64,000 bases of DNA. Source: a bacterium HR10. GTDB lineage: Bacteria; Acidobacteriota; Blastocatellia; HR10. A program made the position numbers and the translations under genes. Below, piece by piece: positions 32,677 to 42,552 of the stretch. The notes below the pieces were generated by a model. It was not told the origin of the DNA. It worked only from the letters and a program-made list of their open reading frames with translations, and ran no database searches. Position 1 is the first letter of the stretch, and every line of letters starts with the position of its first letter. Where the stretch lies: assembly GCA_002923315.1 (NCBI GenBank), contig BEHM01000007.1:18598-82597 (forward strand), in the 5' to 3' direction.

Positions 32677-33375
32677 ATGAAAAACACCTGGCGTCAGATT
32701 GACCGGCCGGTAGGCTTGGGCACCGCCGAGGGGCTCACGGCGATCAATGGGATCATCTCCGGGCGACGGTATGCTACCGGTCAGATGATTTACGCTGTCG
32801 GCGATCAGGCCGACGCGCTCTACATCATCGAAGAAGGGCAGGTGACGCTGTCGGTCTTCTCTCTCGACGGCAAGGAAAAGATTCTCGAGATCCTCCACGA
32901 GGGCGACATTTTCGGCGAGATGTTTCTCGACGAGAAGGATCGGGGCCAACAACAAGCGCGAGCCATCACCGATGTGCTCGTGTCTATAGTGACTCGCCGC
33001 GCTTTTCTGGAACTTTGCCGGCACACTCCCCAGGTGGTGGCGGGCCTCATGGGGGCGCTCATGAAACGGCTCCGAAACTTGCAAAGAGAGGTAGAGGATT
33101 TGGCTTTCTCCACCGCGCGAGAGCGATTCATCAAGTGGTTGGGCAAGTTGTGCGATGAATACGAGACCACCAAAGACCGTGATCCCCGAACATGCATTGT
33201 GCGATTCTCCCAGGATGAGCTGGCCCATCTCTTGGGTCTGACCCGCGAACGCGTGAATGCGCTGATACAGGAATTCAAAAACCAGGGATTGGTCCAAACC
33301 CATTATGGCTACGTCACCGTGAATCGAGATCAGCTCCAACACTACTTGCACCAACACCTGCACGGAGGCTCGTGA
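32677..33375 (+). CDS. Crp/Fnr family transcription regulator
   Basis: A 232-residue regulator: a cNMP-type beta-roll (EEGQVTLSVF, GDIFGEMF), dimer helix, and HTH (FSQDELAHLLGLTRERV). AAGGAGG precedes both GTG 32674 and ATG 32677; ATG was taken. It shares the segment LAFSTARERFIKWLGKLC-type and FSQDELA with the regulator at 11.4 kb, so the two may recognise similar sites. No Fnr-like Cys cluster is present. Confidence 0.85.
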   Translation: MKNTWRQIDRPVGLGTAEGLTAINGIISGRRYATGQMIYAVGDQADALYIIEEGQVTLSVFSLDGKEKILEILHEGDIFGEMFLDEKDRGQQQARAITDVLVSIVTRRAFLELCRHTPQVVAGLMGALMKRLRNLQREVEDLAFSTARERFIKWLGKLCDEYETTKDRDPRTCIVRFSQDELAHLLGLTRERVNALIQEFKNQGLVQTHYGYVTVNRDQLQHYLHQHLHGGS

Positions 33376-33398
33376 GGGAGCGAAAAATGGCGCCCCTC

Positions 33399-33632
33399 TT
33401 AGGCCGCACCAACCACCTCCTCTTCACTCTGTCTTTCCTGTCGCATGAAATAGCGGAGCGTCTTCAGTTCCTGCAGGCATTCCCGGCAATGTGGCAGATG
33501 GTCATACATCCCTCCCGCTCCATCCCGTTCGATCTGGCCACAGAGAAAGGCTTCCAGGCGCTGAATCGTTGGGCAGCTAATCCGATCAGGATTCGCTTGA
33601 TACTGAATACAGGCTTGAAGTAATGTTATCAC
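33399..33632 (-). CDS. Small zinc-finger protein, anti-sigma-like
   Basis: A 77-residue protein starting at GTG 33632. It has C-x(n)-H-x(3)-C-x(2)-C spacing in SCPTIQRL and DHLPHCRECLQELK, the zf-HC2 arrangement of anti-sigma factors of ECF sigma factors. No membrane segment is present, so it would act in the cytoplasm like ZAS proteins. It may pair with the ECF sigma at 43.7 kb, but linkage is weak. Confidence 0.55.
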   Translation of the reverse strand: MITLLQACIQYQANPDRISCPTIQRLEAFLCGQIERDGAGGMYDHLPHCRECLQELKTLRYFMRQERQSEEEVVGAA

Positions 33633-33674
33633 CTCTGTTCAATTAACCGAGAACATCCGGGTTCAGCCACCCTC

Positions 33675-34880
33675 TTACCTCAGAGGAACGACTCCCGTGG
33701 CGGCGGATCGTCGGCCCGCTGCATCGGTCAGCGTCAATCGGACCGAGTAGGGAGCGGCACCGGGGAAGGTGACCTGAGGCAACGCCGAGGTCGGGCTCGT
33801 CCCATTCTCAAATCGAGCGTTCGCAATCACCCACGCATAGCGGGGACGAATGCCCGTCGAGGCGCTCGAATCAAAACTCACCACAGTCTGGAAGTTATCC
33901 CCCCGAGGCACAGAAGGGGGCGAAAATGTGAATCGCGCCGTCGGTGGGCCGGGATCGAGCGGCACTATTCCACTCACCGATGCCTGACGGCCTTGATCGT
34001 CCGTCACCGTCAGCCGCACGGGATAATTCTGCAAGCCCGGAAATGTAACCTGGGGGCTGGGACTCGTGGGACCAGTTCCATTGACAAACGTCGCGCCGTC
34101 GATCTCCCAGTTAAAGTTCAATCCGCTGCCCAATGCCGAGCGCGTATTAAACGTCACCACCGTGCGATTCCCATCCATGAGCGATATCATAGCCGGCGAA
34201 TAGTCATAGCTGGCCACTGGTTCGCCTCGGTCTAACTCAATGACACCGCGCGTGGTCGCCTGCCGCCCTTGCTGATCAGTCACGGTCAATGCCACCTCGT
34301 AATCCTGAAATCCGGGGAACGTCACCTCGGGATTAGGGCTCGTCGAGCTCGTTCCATTGACGAACGTGCCACTGGGGATGTCCCAGCGAAAACTGAGGCC
34401 ATCACCTACTGACGGACTGCTGCTCAGTCGCACCACCGTGCGATTCCCATCCATCGGCGGAATCGTCGCTGGAGAGAAAATGAAACTCGCCGTCGGAGGA
34501 CTCATAGCCGAGGGGATCATGCCGGCAGCGGTAGCCGTCATCCCTTGCTGATCCGTCACGTGCAAGGTGATTTTGTAAACACCTTGCCCCGGGAACGTCA
34601 CCTGCGGGTGCGCCCCAGCCGGGGTTGTTCCATTGACGAATGTGCCCTCCTCAGCCTCCCAGGAAAAGGTCAAATTACCTCCCATCGAGCTGCTACCATC
34701 CAATAGCACCGGCGTTCGGTTGTTATCCCCAACCAGGATGAACCGAGGCGCAAACAGGATTCGCGCCACCGGTGCCATCTGAGTTAACGCTGAAGTCTCG
34801 CCCTGCCTGGTTACCGCTGGGCAGAGGGAAGTGAGCAAAAAAACCACAAGAATGACTGTTCGAAATAACGTTTTCATCAT
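33675..34880 (-). CDS. Secreted protein with four PKD-like repeats
   Basis: A 401-residue protein with a signal peptide (residues 1-25). It has four repeats of about 90 residues, each holding a P-x-ARF/SFxFSP start, DGNRTVV, FVNGTxxTSP and a VTFPG...V-LTVTDxQGRxA end, the PKD/Ig-like beta-sandwich pattern. Such proteins act in cell-surface adhesion or as spacer modules. The four repeats are similar enough to suggest recent duplication. It is upstream of nothing clear, and lies before the TonB receptors on the same strand. Confidence 0.75.
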   Translation of the reverse strand: MMKTLFRTVILVVFLLTSLCPAVTRQGETSALTQMAPVARILFAPRFILVGDNNRTPVLLDGSSSMGGNLTFSWEAEEGTFVNGTTPAGAHPQVTFPGQGVYKITLHVTDQQGMTATAAGMIPSAMSPPTASFIFSPATIPPMDGNRTVVRLSSSPSVGDGLSFRWDIPSGTFVNGTSSTSPNPEVTFPGFQDYEVALTVTDQQGRQATTRGVIELDRGEPVASYDYSPAMISLMDGNRTVVTFNTRSALGSGLNFNWEIDGATFVNGTGPTSPSPQVTFPGLQNYPVRLTVTDDQGRQASVSGIVPLDPGPPTARFTFSPPSVPRGDNFQTVVSFDSSASTGIRPRYAWVIANARFENGTSPTSALPQVTFPGAAPYSVRLTLTDAAGRRSAATGVVPLR

Positions 34881-35133
34881 CAGATCACCTCAAAAGCCGG
34901 GATTTTACTCCGACGGCACCAGGAGTTCCGTAATCTGACCTGACTCACGGATGAAGGGCATTTTATAGGGAGCGGAGAAAGCCGAGGGGGCGCAGGTTCA
35001 TAGGTCGCGGTCTGAAGGCTTATCACTTTGCTCATCGGCGTTGACGCGGTGAGAAGAGACAAGGTCTTCAATCTATGGGTCGGGGTCGGGGAACGATTGA
35101 GACCTTGTCTCTCGCCTCATTCTTCAGCCCCGC

Positions 35134-38100
35134 TCAGAAATTGAGTTTGAACGCAAACTGAATGATGCGGGGATCGAATGTTTGTGTAATCCGACCAAAG
35201 CTGGTGCTGTTGATGTTATGGCTCTCGCCAACGAAGAAGTTAGACACGTTGAAAATATTGAAGAATTCGGCCCGGAACTCCAGCTCCGTCTGCTCATTGA
35301 GCGGTGTGGCGAAGCGGGTGCGCTTCAGAAGTCCGAAGTCGGCATTGAAGAACTGTGGCCCGCTCGCCTGCGTGAGCCCCAACGTGCCTAACTGCCCGGC
35401 GTTCGGGTTCTGGAAGAGGCCCGGATTGGCTCGCCCATCGGGACCGATCAGACTGGGATCGAATAATAACTTCTCCCCGTTGGGCCCGGTGAACACGCCG
35501 GTGTTTTGGCTCAATTGGCTCCGGGTCAGCGAGGTGAGCACCGTGTTCTTATTCGAGCGATCGCCCCCGGTGCGGTTGACCGTACCGCGCGCCGAGACAA
35601 TCGAGATCGGGCGCCCGGACCGGCCCTGGACAATGCCGGTGATGGACCATCCGCCGAGCAGCTTGCCCGCCAAACCGCCGGTGGCGCCCAACCAATGTCG
35701 TCCGGGCCCAATGGGCAGGTCGTAGACGAAGTTGAAATTGACCACATGCGTCACATCGAACGACGCCCGTTTGAGCTCCAGCGCTCGACCGCCTCGAATA
35801 TCCAGAAACGCGGAAAAGTTCGATTGGCTCCCCTCGAAATCGGTCAGCACCTTGCTGAAGGTGTAGTTGAACTGCGCCCACAATCCCTGAGAGAAACGGC
35901 GGCGTACTTCCGCCTGCAAGCCATGATAGGTTGATCCCGAGCTGTTGGTCACCAGATCCGTGAACAGCGCGTTCGGATTGGGCGAGAAGAAGTCGCGCGT
36001 CAGTTGCGCTCCGAACTGCTCGCCGCCAAACCCTCTGAAGAACAGATTCGCGTTCAGGAGATAGATCGCAGCCAATTGACCGGCCTCGCCCTGAGCGATC
36101 AGATTGCGAATGGTCGCGTTATTGAGCAGACCGCCCAATCCGAGCCGGGGAAAGATCTGCAAGGGCTCGCCCCGCGCCGGATCACCCGTCGTCGCCAGGT
36201 TGCGCTGCGCCCGCAGCACATCCTCGACAAAGCCATTCTCCCGCACGAGGACCTGGTTGAAATCCAGAGCGCGGGTCAACTTCACAGCGTGGTTGCCGAC
36301 ATACCGGATTTCGGCCACCGTATCGCGAGCGATCTCCCGCTGAATGCTCAACGTCCACTGCTGCACGTAGGGCACGCGCAGGTCATCATCAATGGTGAAC
36401 AGACCATTGGCGAAGTTCAGCGCCTGATTGTCCAAGAGCGTTCGCGGCACTTTGAATGCGGGCGGGGGAACCGTGATGATCCCACCACGGCCGACGGTGC
36501 CGCTCAGGTTGCGGAGCACCGCTGTTTGCTGCAATCCTTGATTGGAGTTGACCGCGTTACTGACGGTGGTGAGGTTGTTGTCCACGACATAGGAGATGCT
36601 GTAGCCGGCGCGAATGGCCGTCTTGCCGCTGCCGAACGGATCCCAGGAGAAACTGAAGCTGGGGGCGAAGTTGTTGTTGTCATTGCTGAAGAACGCTCGG
36701 CCCACATCATCACCGGCAAAATCGAAGACAGCGTTCGGATCGAAGACGACGCCCTGGTCTCGCCGCTTCGGCAAAAGCGCCAAACTATTGGCCTCCGTCG
36801 GCACGCCGTACCACTCGTAGCGAATACCGTAACTGAACGTCAGATTGGGCCGGACGCGCCAGGTGTCGCCGCCGTGGAAGGCGAAGATATTCTGCCGAAG
36901 TCGCCGGACATTGGACGCGCCCGAGACAAAACCCGACGTTCGGCTGGTCACGTTGAACGTTTGGCTCACGTCGTTGAGAGCGCCGCCCAGAATGGCCAGG
37001 ACGCTGGAGGCGTTGTTGAAATCGTTTGTGGAAATGCCCCCTGGGAACGCGCTTCGGCTGAGCGGATTGGGGTTGCCCGTTTGATTGAAGCCGAGCGTGA
37101 AGATCGGGATGATCCCCCCGTCGTTGAACGAGTCCACATGCACGCGGCGCCACTGACCGCCGAAGCGGAAGCTGTGATTGCCCTTGACCCAGGTGGCATT
37201 GTCAATCCACTCATAGACCGGCGAGTTGCGCCCCTGATTGAGGAAATTCTGCACCGGATCGGTGACCAGAGGAAAGTCCAGGCGGAAGCCGGAAGCAAAC
37301 GGCTCCCGGTTGATGAACGCGACCGGGGCCCGCTGGAAGCCCCAGCGAAACTCGTTATTCAACGTCGCCCGTGGCGTCCACCGCCAGGCGAATGATCCCA
37401 GTTGGCGCAGCGACCTCTGGCCGCCGCCCGGCAAACCGGGAAAGGGCTCGCCAATGTCATTGAACGTGTCATTGGGAAACCGCGAATGAAACTGACTGAA
37501 GACCGCTTCGAATTGATGATTCGCCAGCGGGTGATAGTCCACCCGAAAGCCCCAGAGATCGTTGTCATTGATGACGCTGCTATTGAAGCGGAAGCCGGCG
37601 AAGTTCAACCGGTCGCCCGTGGTGAAGTCGTTGGGCGTGGGGGTCAAGCCGATGAGTCGCGTCGTGACCGGATCAGGCGTCACGCCGCCCAATTGCAGCA
37701 GGTTGACCGTCTGGAGCTGCCCGTTATCCTGCCGCCGGTAGGTGAACAGCCCTTGCCGTGCCGGTCCTGTCAGGACGGTGCGCAGGAGCGCGCTCGCACT
37801 TCGTTCCCGGAATCCCCTGTAGTATCCGAAGAAGAAGAGTTTGTCGCGGAAAACCGGCCCGCTCGCGCTGACGCCGAACTCATTGCGGATGAGCTTCTCC
37901 CGCGGCAATCCAATGGCATTGTTGAAGAAGGTGTTGGCATCGAGCGACGTGTTGCGGTGAAACCAGAAGGCGCTGCCGTGATACTCGTTGCCGCCTGACG
38001 GCGTCACCAGTTTCACCTGCGCCACGCCAAAGCCATCCACCGAACTCACGTTCTGGGTGGTGATGCTGAACTCGGCCACGTTTTCCACATTGGGCGCTGT

Positions 38101-38727
38101 GAGGCCGAAGAAGCCATCGGTGCGCACGAAGTTATCCTGAATATTGATCCCGTCCTGCGTGATGTTGTTGAACGAGCCGCGCAGTCCGTTGACGACCGAG
38201 GTGCGGACGCCGGCGTTGCCGGCCACGCCTGCTTGCAGTCCCGCCAGTTGCAACGGATTGCGGCCATTGAGCGGCAGATCCAGAATCTGCCGTCGGGTGA
38301 TGATCGTGTTCAACTCGGCGCTGACGGTGTTGATCACCGTTTGCCCCTCGCTGGCCGTCACCTCTACGCTTTCCGTGATCGCCCCCACCTCCAGCGTGAA
38401 ATTCACCGTCGTGGGAATGCCGACATCTACTTTCACATTCTTGACCATTGTCTTCTTGAATCCCGAAGCCTCCGCCATCACATGGTATAGTCCGCTGCGC
38501 ACCTGCGGGAAAACAAAGAGCCCTTGCTCATTGGTCGTGGTGGTGATCGTCTCATTGGTCGCGACATTGATCAGCGTGACCGTGGCTCCAAAAATGGCGG
38601 CGCCGGCCTGATCCTTGACGCTACCATCGAGCCGCGAGGTGGTTGTTTGAGACATGGCGGCGCCGCACACAACCAGCGCCACGGCGAGTGCGAGGAACCG
38701 TGTTCTCCCGTTCAGAAACCTCATCAT
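35134..38727 (-). CDS. TonB-dependent receptor, Oar-like
   Basis: A 1197-residue outer-membrane protein. After a signal peptide, residues ~28-110 are a carboxypeptidase-regulatory-like domain (SRLDGSVKDQAGAAIFGATV). A plug domain follows (LPLNGRNPLQLAGLQ) and then a large barrel ending IIQFAFKLNF with the terminal Phe. This Oar-like architecture is strongly expanded in Acidobacteriota and takes up or binds unknown oligomers. AGGAGGTG lies before ATG 38727. A second, related receptor gene starts upstream on the same strand. Confidence 0.9.
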   Translation of the reverse strand: MMRFLNGRTRFLALAVALVVCGAAMSQTTTSRLDGSVKDQAGAAIFGATVTLINVATNETITTTTNEQGLFVFPQVRSGLYHVMAEASGFKKTMVKNVKVDVGIPTTVNFTLEVGAITESVEVTASEGQTVINTVSAELNTIITRRQILDLPLNGRNPLQLAGLQAGVAGNAGVRTSVVNGLRGSFNNITQDGINIQDNFVRTDGFFGLTAPNVENVAEFSITTQNVSSVDGFGVAQVKLVTPSGGNEYHGSAFWFHRNTSLDANTFFNNAIGLPREKLIRNEFGVSASGPVFRDKLFFFGYYRGFRERSASALLRTVLTGPARQGLFTYRRQDNGQLQTVNLLQLGGVTPDPVTTRLIGLTPTPNDFTTGDRLNFAGFRFNSSVINDNDLWGFRVDYHPLANHQFEAVFSQFHSRFPNDTFNDIGEPFPGLPGGGQRSLRQLGSFAWRWTPRATLNNEFRWGFQRAPVAFINREPFASGFRLDFPLVTDPVQNFLNQGRNSPVYEWIDNATWVKGNHSFRFGGQWRRVHVDSFNDGGIIPIFTLGFNQTGNPNPLSRSAFPGGISTNDFNNASSVLAILGGALNDVSQTFNVTSRTSGFVSGASNVRRLRQNIFAFHGGDTWRVRPNLTFSYGIRYEWYGVPTEANSLALLPKRRDQGVVFDPNAVFDFAGDDVGRAFFSNDNNNFAPSFSFSWDPFGSGKTAIRAGYSISYVVDNNLTTVSNAVNSNQGLQQTAVLRNLSGTVGRGGIITVPPPAFKVPRTLLDNQALNFANGLFTIDDDLRVPYVQQWTLSIQREIARDTVAEIRYVGNHAVKLTRALDFNQVLVRENGFVEDVLRAQRNLATTGDPARGEPLQIFPRLGLGGLLNNATIRNLIAQGEAGQLAAIYLLNANLFFRGFGGEQFGAQLTRDFFSPNPNALFTDLVTNSSGSTYHGLQAEVRRRFSQGLWAQFNYTFSKVLTDFEGSQSNFSAFLDIRGGRALELKRASFDVTHVVNFNFVYDLPIGPGRHWLGATGGLAGKLLGGWSITGIVQGRSGRPISIVSARGTVNRTGGDRSNKNTVLTSLTRSQLSQNTGVFTGPNGEKLLFDPSLIGPDGRANPGLFQNPNAGQLGTLGLTQASGPQFFNADFGLLKRTRFATPLNEQTELEFRAEFFNIFNVSNFFVGESHNINSTSFGRITQTFDPRIIQFAFKLNF

Positions 38728-38824
38728 GATGGTGCACCTCCTTCATCCGCGATTCGAGGGACCAGCGCGAGGAGAGCGACACATGTCCCCCTCCTCCACG
38801 CCAGTCCGGTTGAACGGTTTAACC

Positions 38825-41800
38825 TCAGAACGAGACGCGCAGCCCAAACTGGATATTGCGCGGGATGCCCTGAGCGAAACTCCCAGAACCGATGCCGCGC
38901 CGCTGCCGCTGCGCTTGACCGTTGATATCGGTGGGAGCCCCGCCGAGTTCGCCCGAGATCGTCTCGAAGTTAGCAACGTTGAAGAGATTGAAGATTTCCA
39001 CCATCGGCTCTACCGTGATGTGCTCGTCGTAGAAGGTGAACCTCTTGGCGATGCGCACGTCCGTCGTGATGAACGAATCGTTCATCGGATTGTTCGTCGG
39101 CGCCAACGCCAATGAGGGAACAACTGCCCCCAGACGCCTCAATTGATCCGCCGTGAACAACCCCGCGTTGATCAGTTGTTGCGCCGCCGGCGTGAACTTC
39201 CCTGCCACTTGACTGTTGAACTGCGTGATGAGGCGGTTCAACTCTTCAATACTCCCGACGTCGCGCCCGAACGAGCCGCGGTTCGTTCCGGGCAGGAATT
39301 GCACGCGCCGCCCATCTCCCTCCAGATCAATGGTGAAGATGTCGGTATTCCCGCCAAAGACGGCTGGCAGCGTGAGCGATTCCGGAAAGGCCGTGGCCAC
39401 GCGCCAGATGCTGGAGATCGTCCACCCGCGCGGAAAATCCAAGATGGAGTTGATCACCAGTTGATGCGTCCGATCCCCGGCCGAGATGGCTCCGGTCAGG
39501 ATGCTCCTTGCCCCCGCAGGTCCATTGGCAAAGAGAATGTCATCGTTGTTGACCGGCCGATTCAAGAAATCAATGTCGCCCGCCGTGGCCGTGTAGCGCG
39601 ACAGCGCGTACGAGACGCCCAAGTACAGGTTCTTCACCACGGACGAGAGATTCGTCAGCCGCCCATCGAGCTTGAATTGCAGCGCATTGTATTTGGATTG
39701 CCCAGACGTTTGTGTCTCCCACACATTGGCGAAGGTGGGATCCACGCCCGGGAAAGCGCGGAAGAGCCCGAAATCCGCAATCGTCGCCCCGCGGGCGATC
39801 GCTTCGTCAATCGTATTCACTCCGAAACGCGCGAGCGTCCGCTGGATCTGCACCGCCGCTCGCGCACGATCGAAGGTATCGGCGGCGAACCGCCGATTCG
39901 CATCGCGGGTCATATAGAAATGGAGCCCGCGATTGCGCACGTAGTCGATCGAGAAGACCAACCCGGGTCGGATCTCCCGCTGGATGCCCACATTGAGGTG
40001 GAACGAATAGGGTTGCGAATAACGGTTGGTGAAGAACCCCACCGCGAAGCGATTGGTCAAAAACTGCGGATCTCCGTTGGGATCGAAGCGCACGTTCGAC
40101 CACGCTGCTTGCAGCGCGTCGTGCAATCGTCGCAGCGTCCCGATCACCTCCCGTAAGGGTCGTCCCGCCAGGGACGAATAGTCCCCTGTCGGGAAGCCGC
40201 CAATGTCAATCGGCCGCCCATCCGGCCCAACGAAGGGGGTGAAGAGGTCAAAGTCGATCTCCCCAATGCCCGCCGGGATCAGATCGTTACGCTCAAAGAG
40301 CGTGTTGTTCAGGATGTTGGTGTCATAGAAGATGCCCGCGCCCAGGCGAATCGCCGTCTTCCCGCCCCCAATCGGATCCCACGCGATGCCAACCGTGGGG
40401 CCGAAGTTATTGTCGTCCTGACTCACCCGCAGTCCGGCGGGTCCGAAGAAGCGATCCAACCCGGCCTTCCGCCGCTGCCGATTGATGAACTCATCATCAT
40501 TAACCTGGCCCGACTCCAGATCGTAGCGCACGCCGAAGTTGATCGTGATATTCTTCCCCTCACCGTAAGCCCTGCGCCAGGTGTCGCCCACATACCAGGC
40601 GAACCTGAGGTTGTTCTTCCCCCCGAACGGTCGCCCATTGTTGGCGATTTCGGAGAAGAACCCAAGACCATTAGCGATGGTGACATCGGCCAGCGGGTAT
40701 TCCAGCGGATCGAAGGGATTGCCGCCCCGGGCGATGATCTGCTGCCTCAGATTCTCGTTGAATTCACCAATGATGAGCGGCGCATTGCCGAAGAACGCGG
40801 CAAAGACGTTCATGCGAATCCAGTTGAACTCGACGCCGAACCGCAGTGTATGGTTGCCAAAGACGTAGCTGCCATCCCCCTTGAACTGATCCGACGTTTG
40901 GAATGTCCGCTGCGGAGCCAGCAAATCAGGGCCAATTTCCAGGTCGCCCACGCTGAGGAGGAGAGGTTTGCCGTCAACTTTGAAGAAATTGATGCCGGCC
41001 ACTTCGCTGGCATCAATGTGATTGTCAAAGCTCGTGTGACCGTACCGTCCGGAAAAGGCCCACCGACCGCGGGTTCCATCCACCCCCAGGGCCGTGACAT
41101 TGGTGATGTTCTGATTGCTGAAGGGCGATTGATTCCCGCCGCCGATATCGGCAATCCCTTTATTCCAGTTGTGGCTGAAGCGGGCGAACGCTCGGGTGCT
41201 CGATGTGATATTCCAATCCACCCGCCCCAAGAACATGCGATCATCGAACGGAGCGGCCGCCGGCCCGCGAAACTGCGGGAAGTCGAAACTCGACAGCGAT
41301 CGCGTGTCATCCTGATTGTTCCGCTCGTAGTTCAAGAAGAAGAAGGCCTTGTCCTTGACGAACGGTCCACCGCCCCGGAAGCCGATCTGCTCGCGATCGA
41401 ACTCCGGACTCGGATTCTCAGGATCTCGGGTCGTTCCGGGAAAAGCCGCCACCTCTTCGTCCCGGAAGAAGAAGAAACCGCTGCCATGAAACTCATTGGT
41501 CCCGCTGCGCGTCAGCACATTCACCGCTCCCGAAGACGTCAATGTAGTGGAGGGATCGAACGTGCTCCGGCTCAACTGGAATTCTTGCAGCGCATCCTGC
41601 GAGATATTTTGCGTCGTCGTCCCCACGACTTCATCAGTGATGTCAATGCCGTCCACCTGAATGCGAGTCGTTCGACCCGAGCGCCCGCCGACGCTAATGC
41701 CGCTCAAGCCGTTCTTGGTGGGATCGAACCCACCCGCGTCCACCACTTGAACGCCCGGCTCCAGTTGCGCCAGGTCCAGATAGTTGCGCCCATTGAGCGG

Positions 41801-42259
41801 CAGCTCATCAATCTGTCGGGACGTGATGGCACCTTCAATCCCCGACCGAACCGTGTTGACCTGAACCTCCTCCGCCTCAATGGTGACTTCTTCGGTGGGG
41901 GTCCCGACTTCGAGGTTCAGGTCCCCGACCGCTGTCGTTCCCACGACGACCGTGACTTTGCGAACCCCGGTCTTAAATCCAGGCGCTTCCACTCTCACCT
42001 CGTACTCACCGGGTGGAAGGAACCGCACCGTATAAACACCACCCCGACTGGTCGTGGTGGTGAAGACGCGGCCGGTAGCTACCTGCCTCACAGTCACGGT
42101 CGCATCGGGGATGACCGCCCCGGTGGGATCGGTCACCGTCCCTTCAATGCTGCCGGCAGATTCCTGAGCCCTCGAAGCTACCGGCGCCACCGCGATCAAT
42201 ACACACGCCAGAACTAGCAGCAGTGGTGTCCAGAGAATGCCCTTCCCCTTTTTCCTCAT
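38825..42259 (-). CDS. TonB-dependent receptor, Oar-like
   Basis: A 1144-residue outer-membrane protein. Start ATG 42259 (MRKKGKG, GGAGGTG upstream); the longer frame to 42676 is not supported. A signal peptide is followed by the carboxypeptidase-regulatory-like domain (SIEGTVTDPTGAVIPDATV), plug (LPLNGRNYLDLAQLEPG), and a barrel ending NIQFGLRVSF. It is divergent in detail from the receptor at 35-38.7 kb but has the same plan. The ~90-nt gap suggests co-transcription. Confidence 0.9.
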   Translation of the reverse strand: MRKKGKGILWTPLLLVLACVLIAVAPVASRAQESAGSIEGTVTDPTGAVIPDATVTVRQVATGRVFTTTTSRGGVYTVRFLPPGEYEVRVEAPGFKTGVRKVTVVVGTTAVGDLNLEVGTPTEEVTIEAEEVQVNTVRSGIEGAITSRQIDELPLNGRNYLDLAQLEPGVQVVDAGGFDPTKNGLSGISVGGRSGRTTRIQVDGIDITDEVVGTTTQNISQDALQEFQLSRSTFDPSTTLTSSGAVNVLTRSGTNEFHGSGFFFFRDEEVAAFPGTTRDPENPSPEFDREQIGFRGGGPFVKDKAFFFLNYERNNQDDTRSLSSFDFPQFRGPAAAPFDDRMFLGRVDWNITSSTRAFARFSHNWNKGIADIGGGNQSPFSNQNITNVTALGVDGTRGRWAFSGRYGHTSFDNHIDASEVAGINFFKVDGKPLLLSVGDLEIGPDLLAPQRTFQTSDQFKGDGSYVFGNHTLRFGVEFNWIRMNVFAAFFGNAPLIIGEFNENLRQQIIARGGNPFDPLEYPLADVTIANGLGFFSEIANNGRPFGGKNNLRFAWYVGDTWRRAYGEGKNITINFGVRYDLESGQVNDDEFINRQRRKAGLDRFFGPAGLRVSQDDNNFGPTVGIAWDPIGGGKTAIRLGAGIFYDTNILNNTLFERNDLIPAGIGEIDFDLFTPFVGPDGRPIDIGGFPTGDYSSLAGRPLREVIGTLRRLHDALQAAWSNVRFDPNGDPQFLTNRFAVGFFTNRYSQPYSFHLNVGIQREIRPGLVFSIDYVRNRGLHFYMTRDANRRFAADTFDRARAAVQIQRTLARFGVNTIDEAIARGATIADFGLFRAFPGVDPTFANVWETQTSGQSKYNALQFKLDGRLTNLSSVVKNLYLGVSYALSRYTATAGDIDFLNRPVNNDDILFANGPAGARSILTGAISAGDRTHQLVINSILDFPRGWTISSIWRVATAFPESLTLPAVFGGNTDIFTIDLEGDGRRVQFLPGTNRGSFGRDVGSIEELNRLITQFNSQVAGKFTPAAQQLINAGLFTADQLRRLGAVVPSLALAPTNNPMNDSFITTDVRIAKRFTFYDEHITVEPMVEIFNLFNVANFETISGELGGAPTDINGQAQRQRRGIGSGSFAQGIPRNIQFGLRVSF

Positions 42260-42552
42260 ACGTGCCACACCTCCCTGTTTCAACGCTTCAACCCCACAGC
42301 TCAGATGATGCAATTCCCATGCCGCCGCATTCGCCGAAAATCCGACGCTCGATGCCGAAAGCGCGACGCGCGTCGGTCTCCTCCTCCCCCATGACCTCGC
42401 ATCAATTAGCGGGCGAGTGTATGTCCGCTCACACCGCCCCATCCGGCAAACACCCTCTGGAAATGGATCCGAGAGATCGGAAGAACCTTCCAGGATTTCG
42501 GAAAGCACCGGGCCCGCGGTCATCCGCACAGGCTTCGATGGCTGATGGTTGA

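Noticed and set aside
34880-35071. 63-codon minus-strand frame between the PKD protein and the TonB receptor
   Set aside because: No ribosome site, no domain, and the start lies in repeat-like text; probably non-coding.
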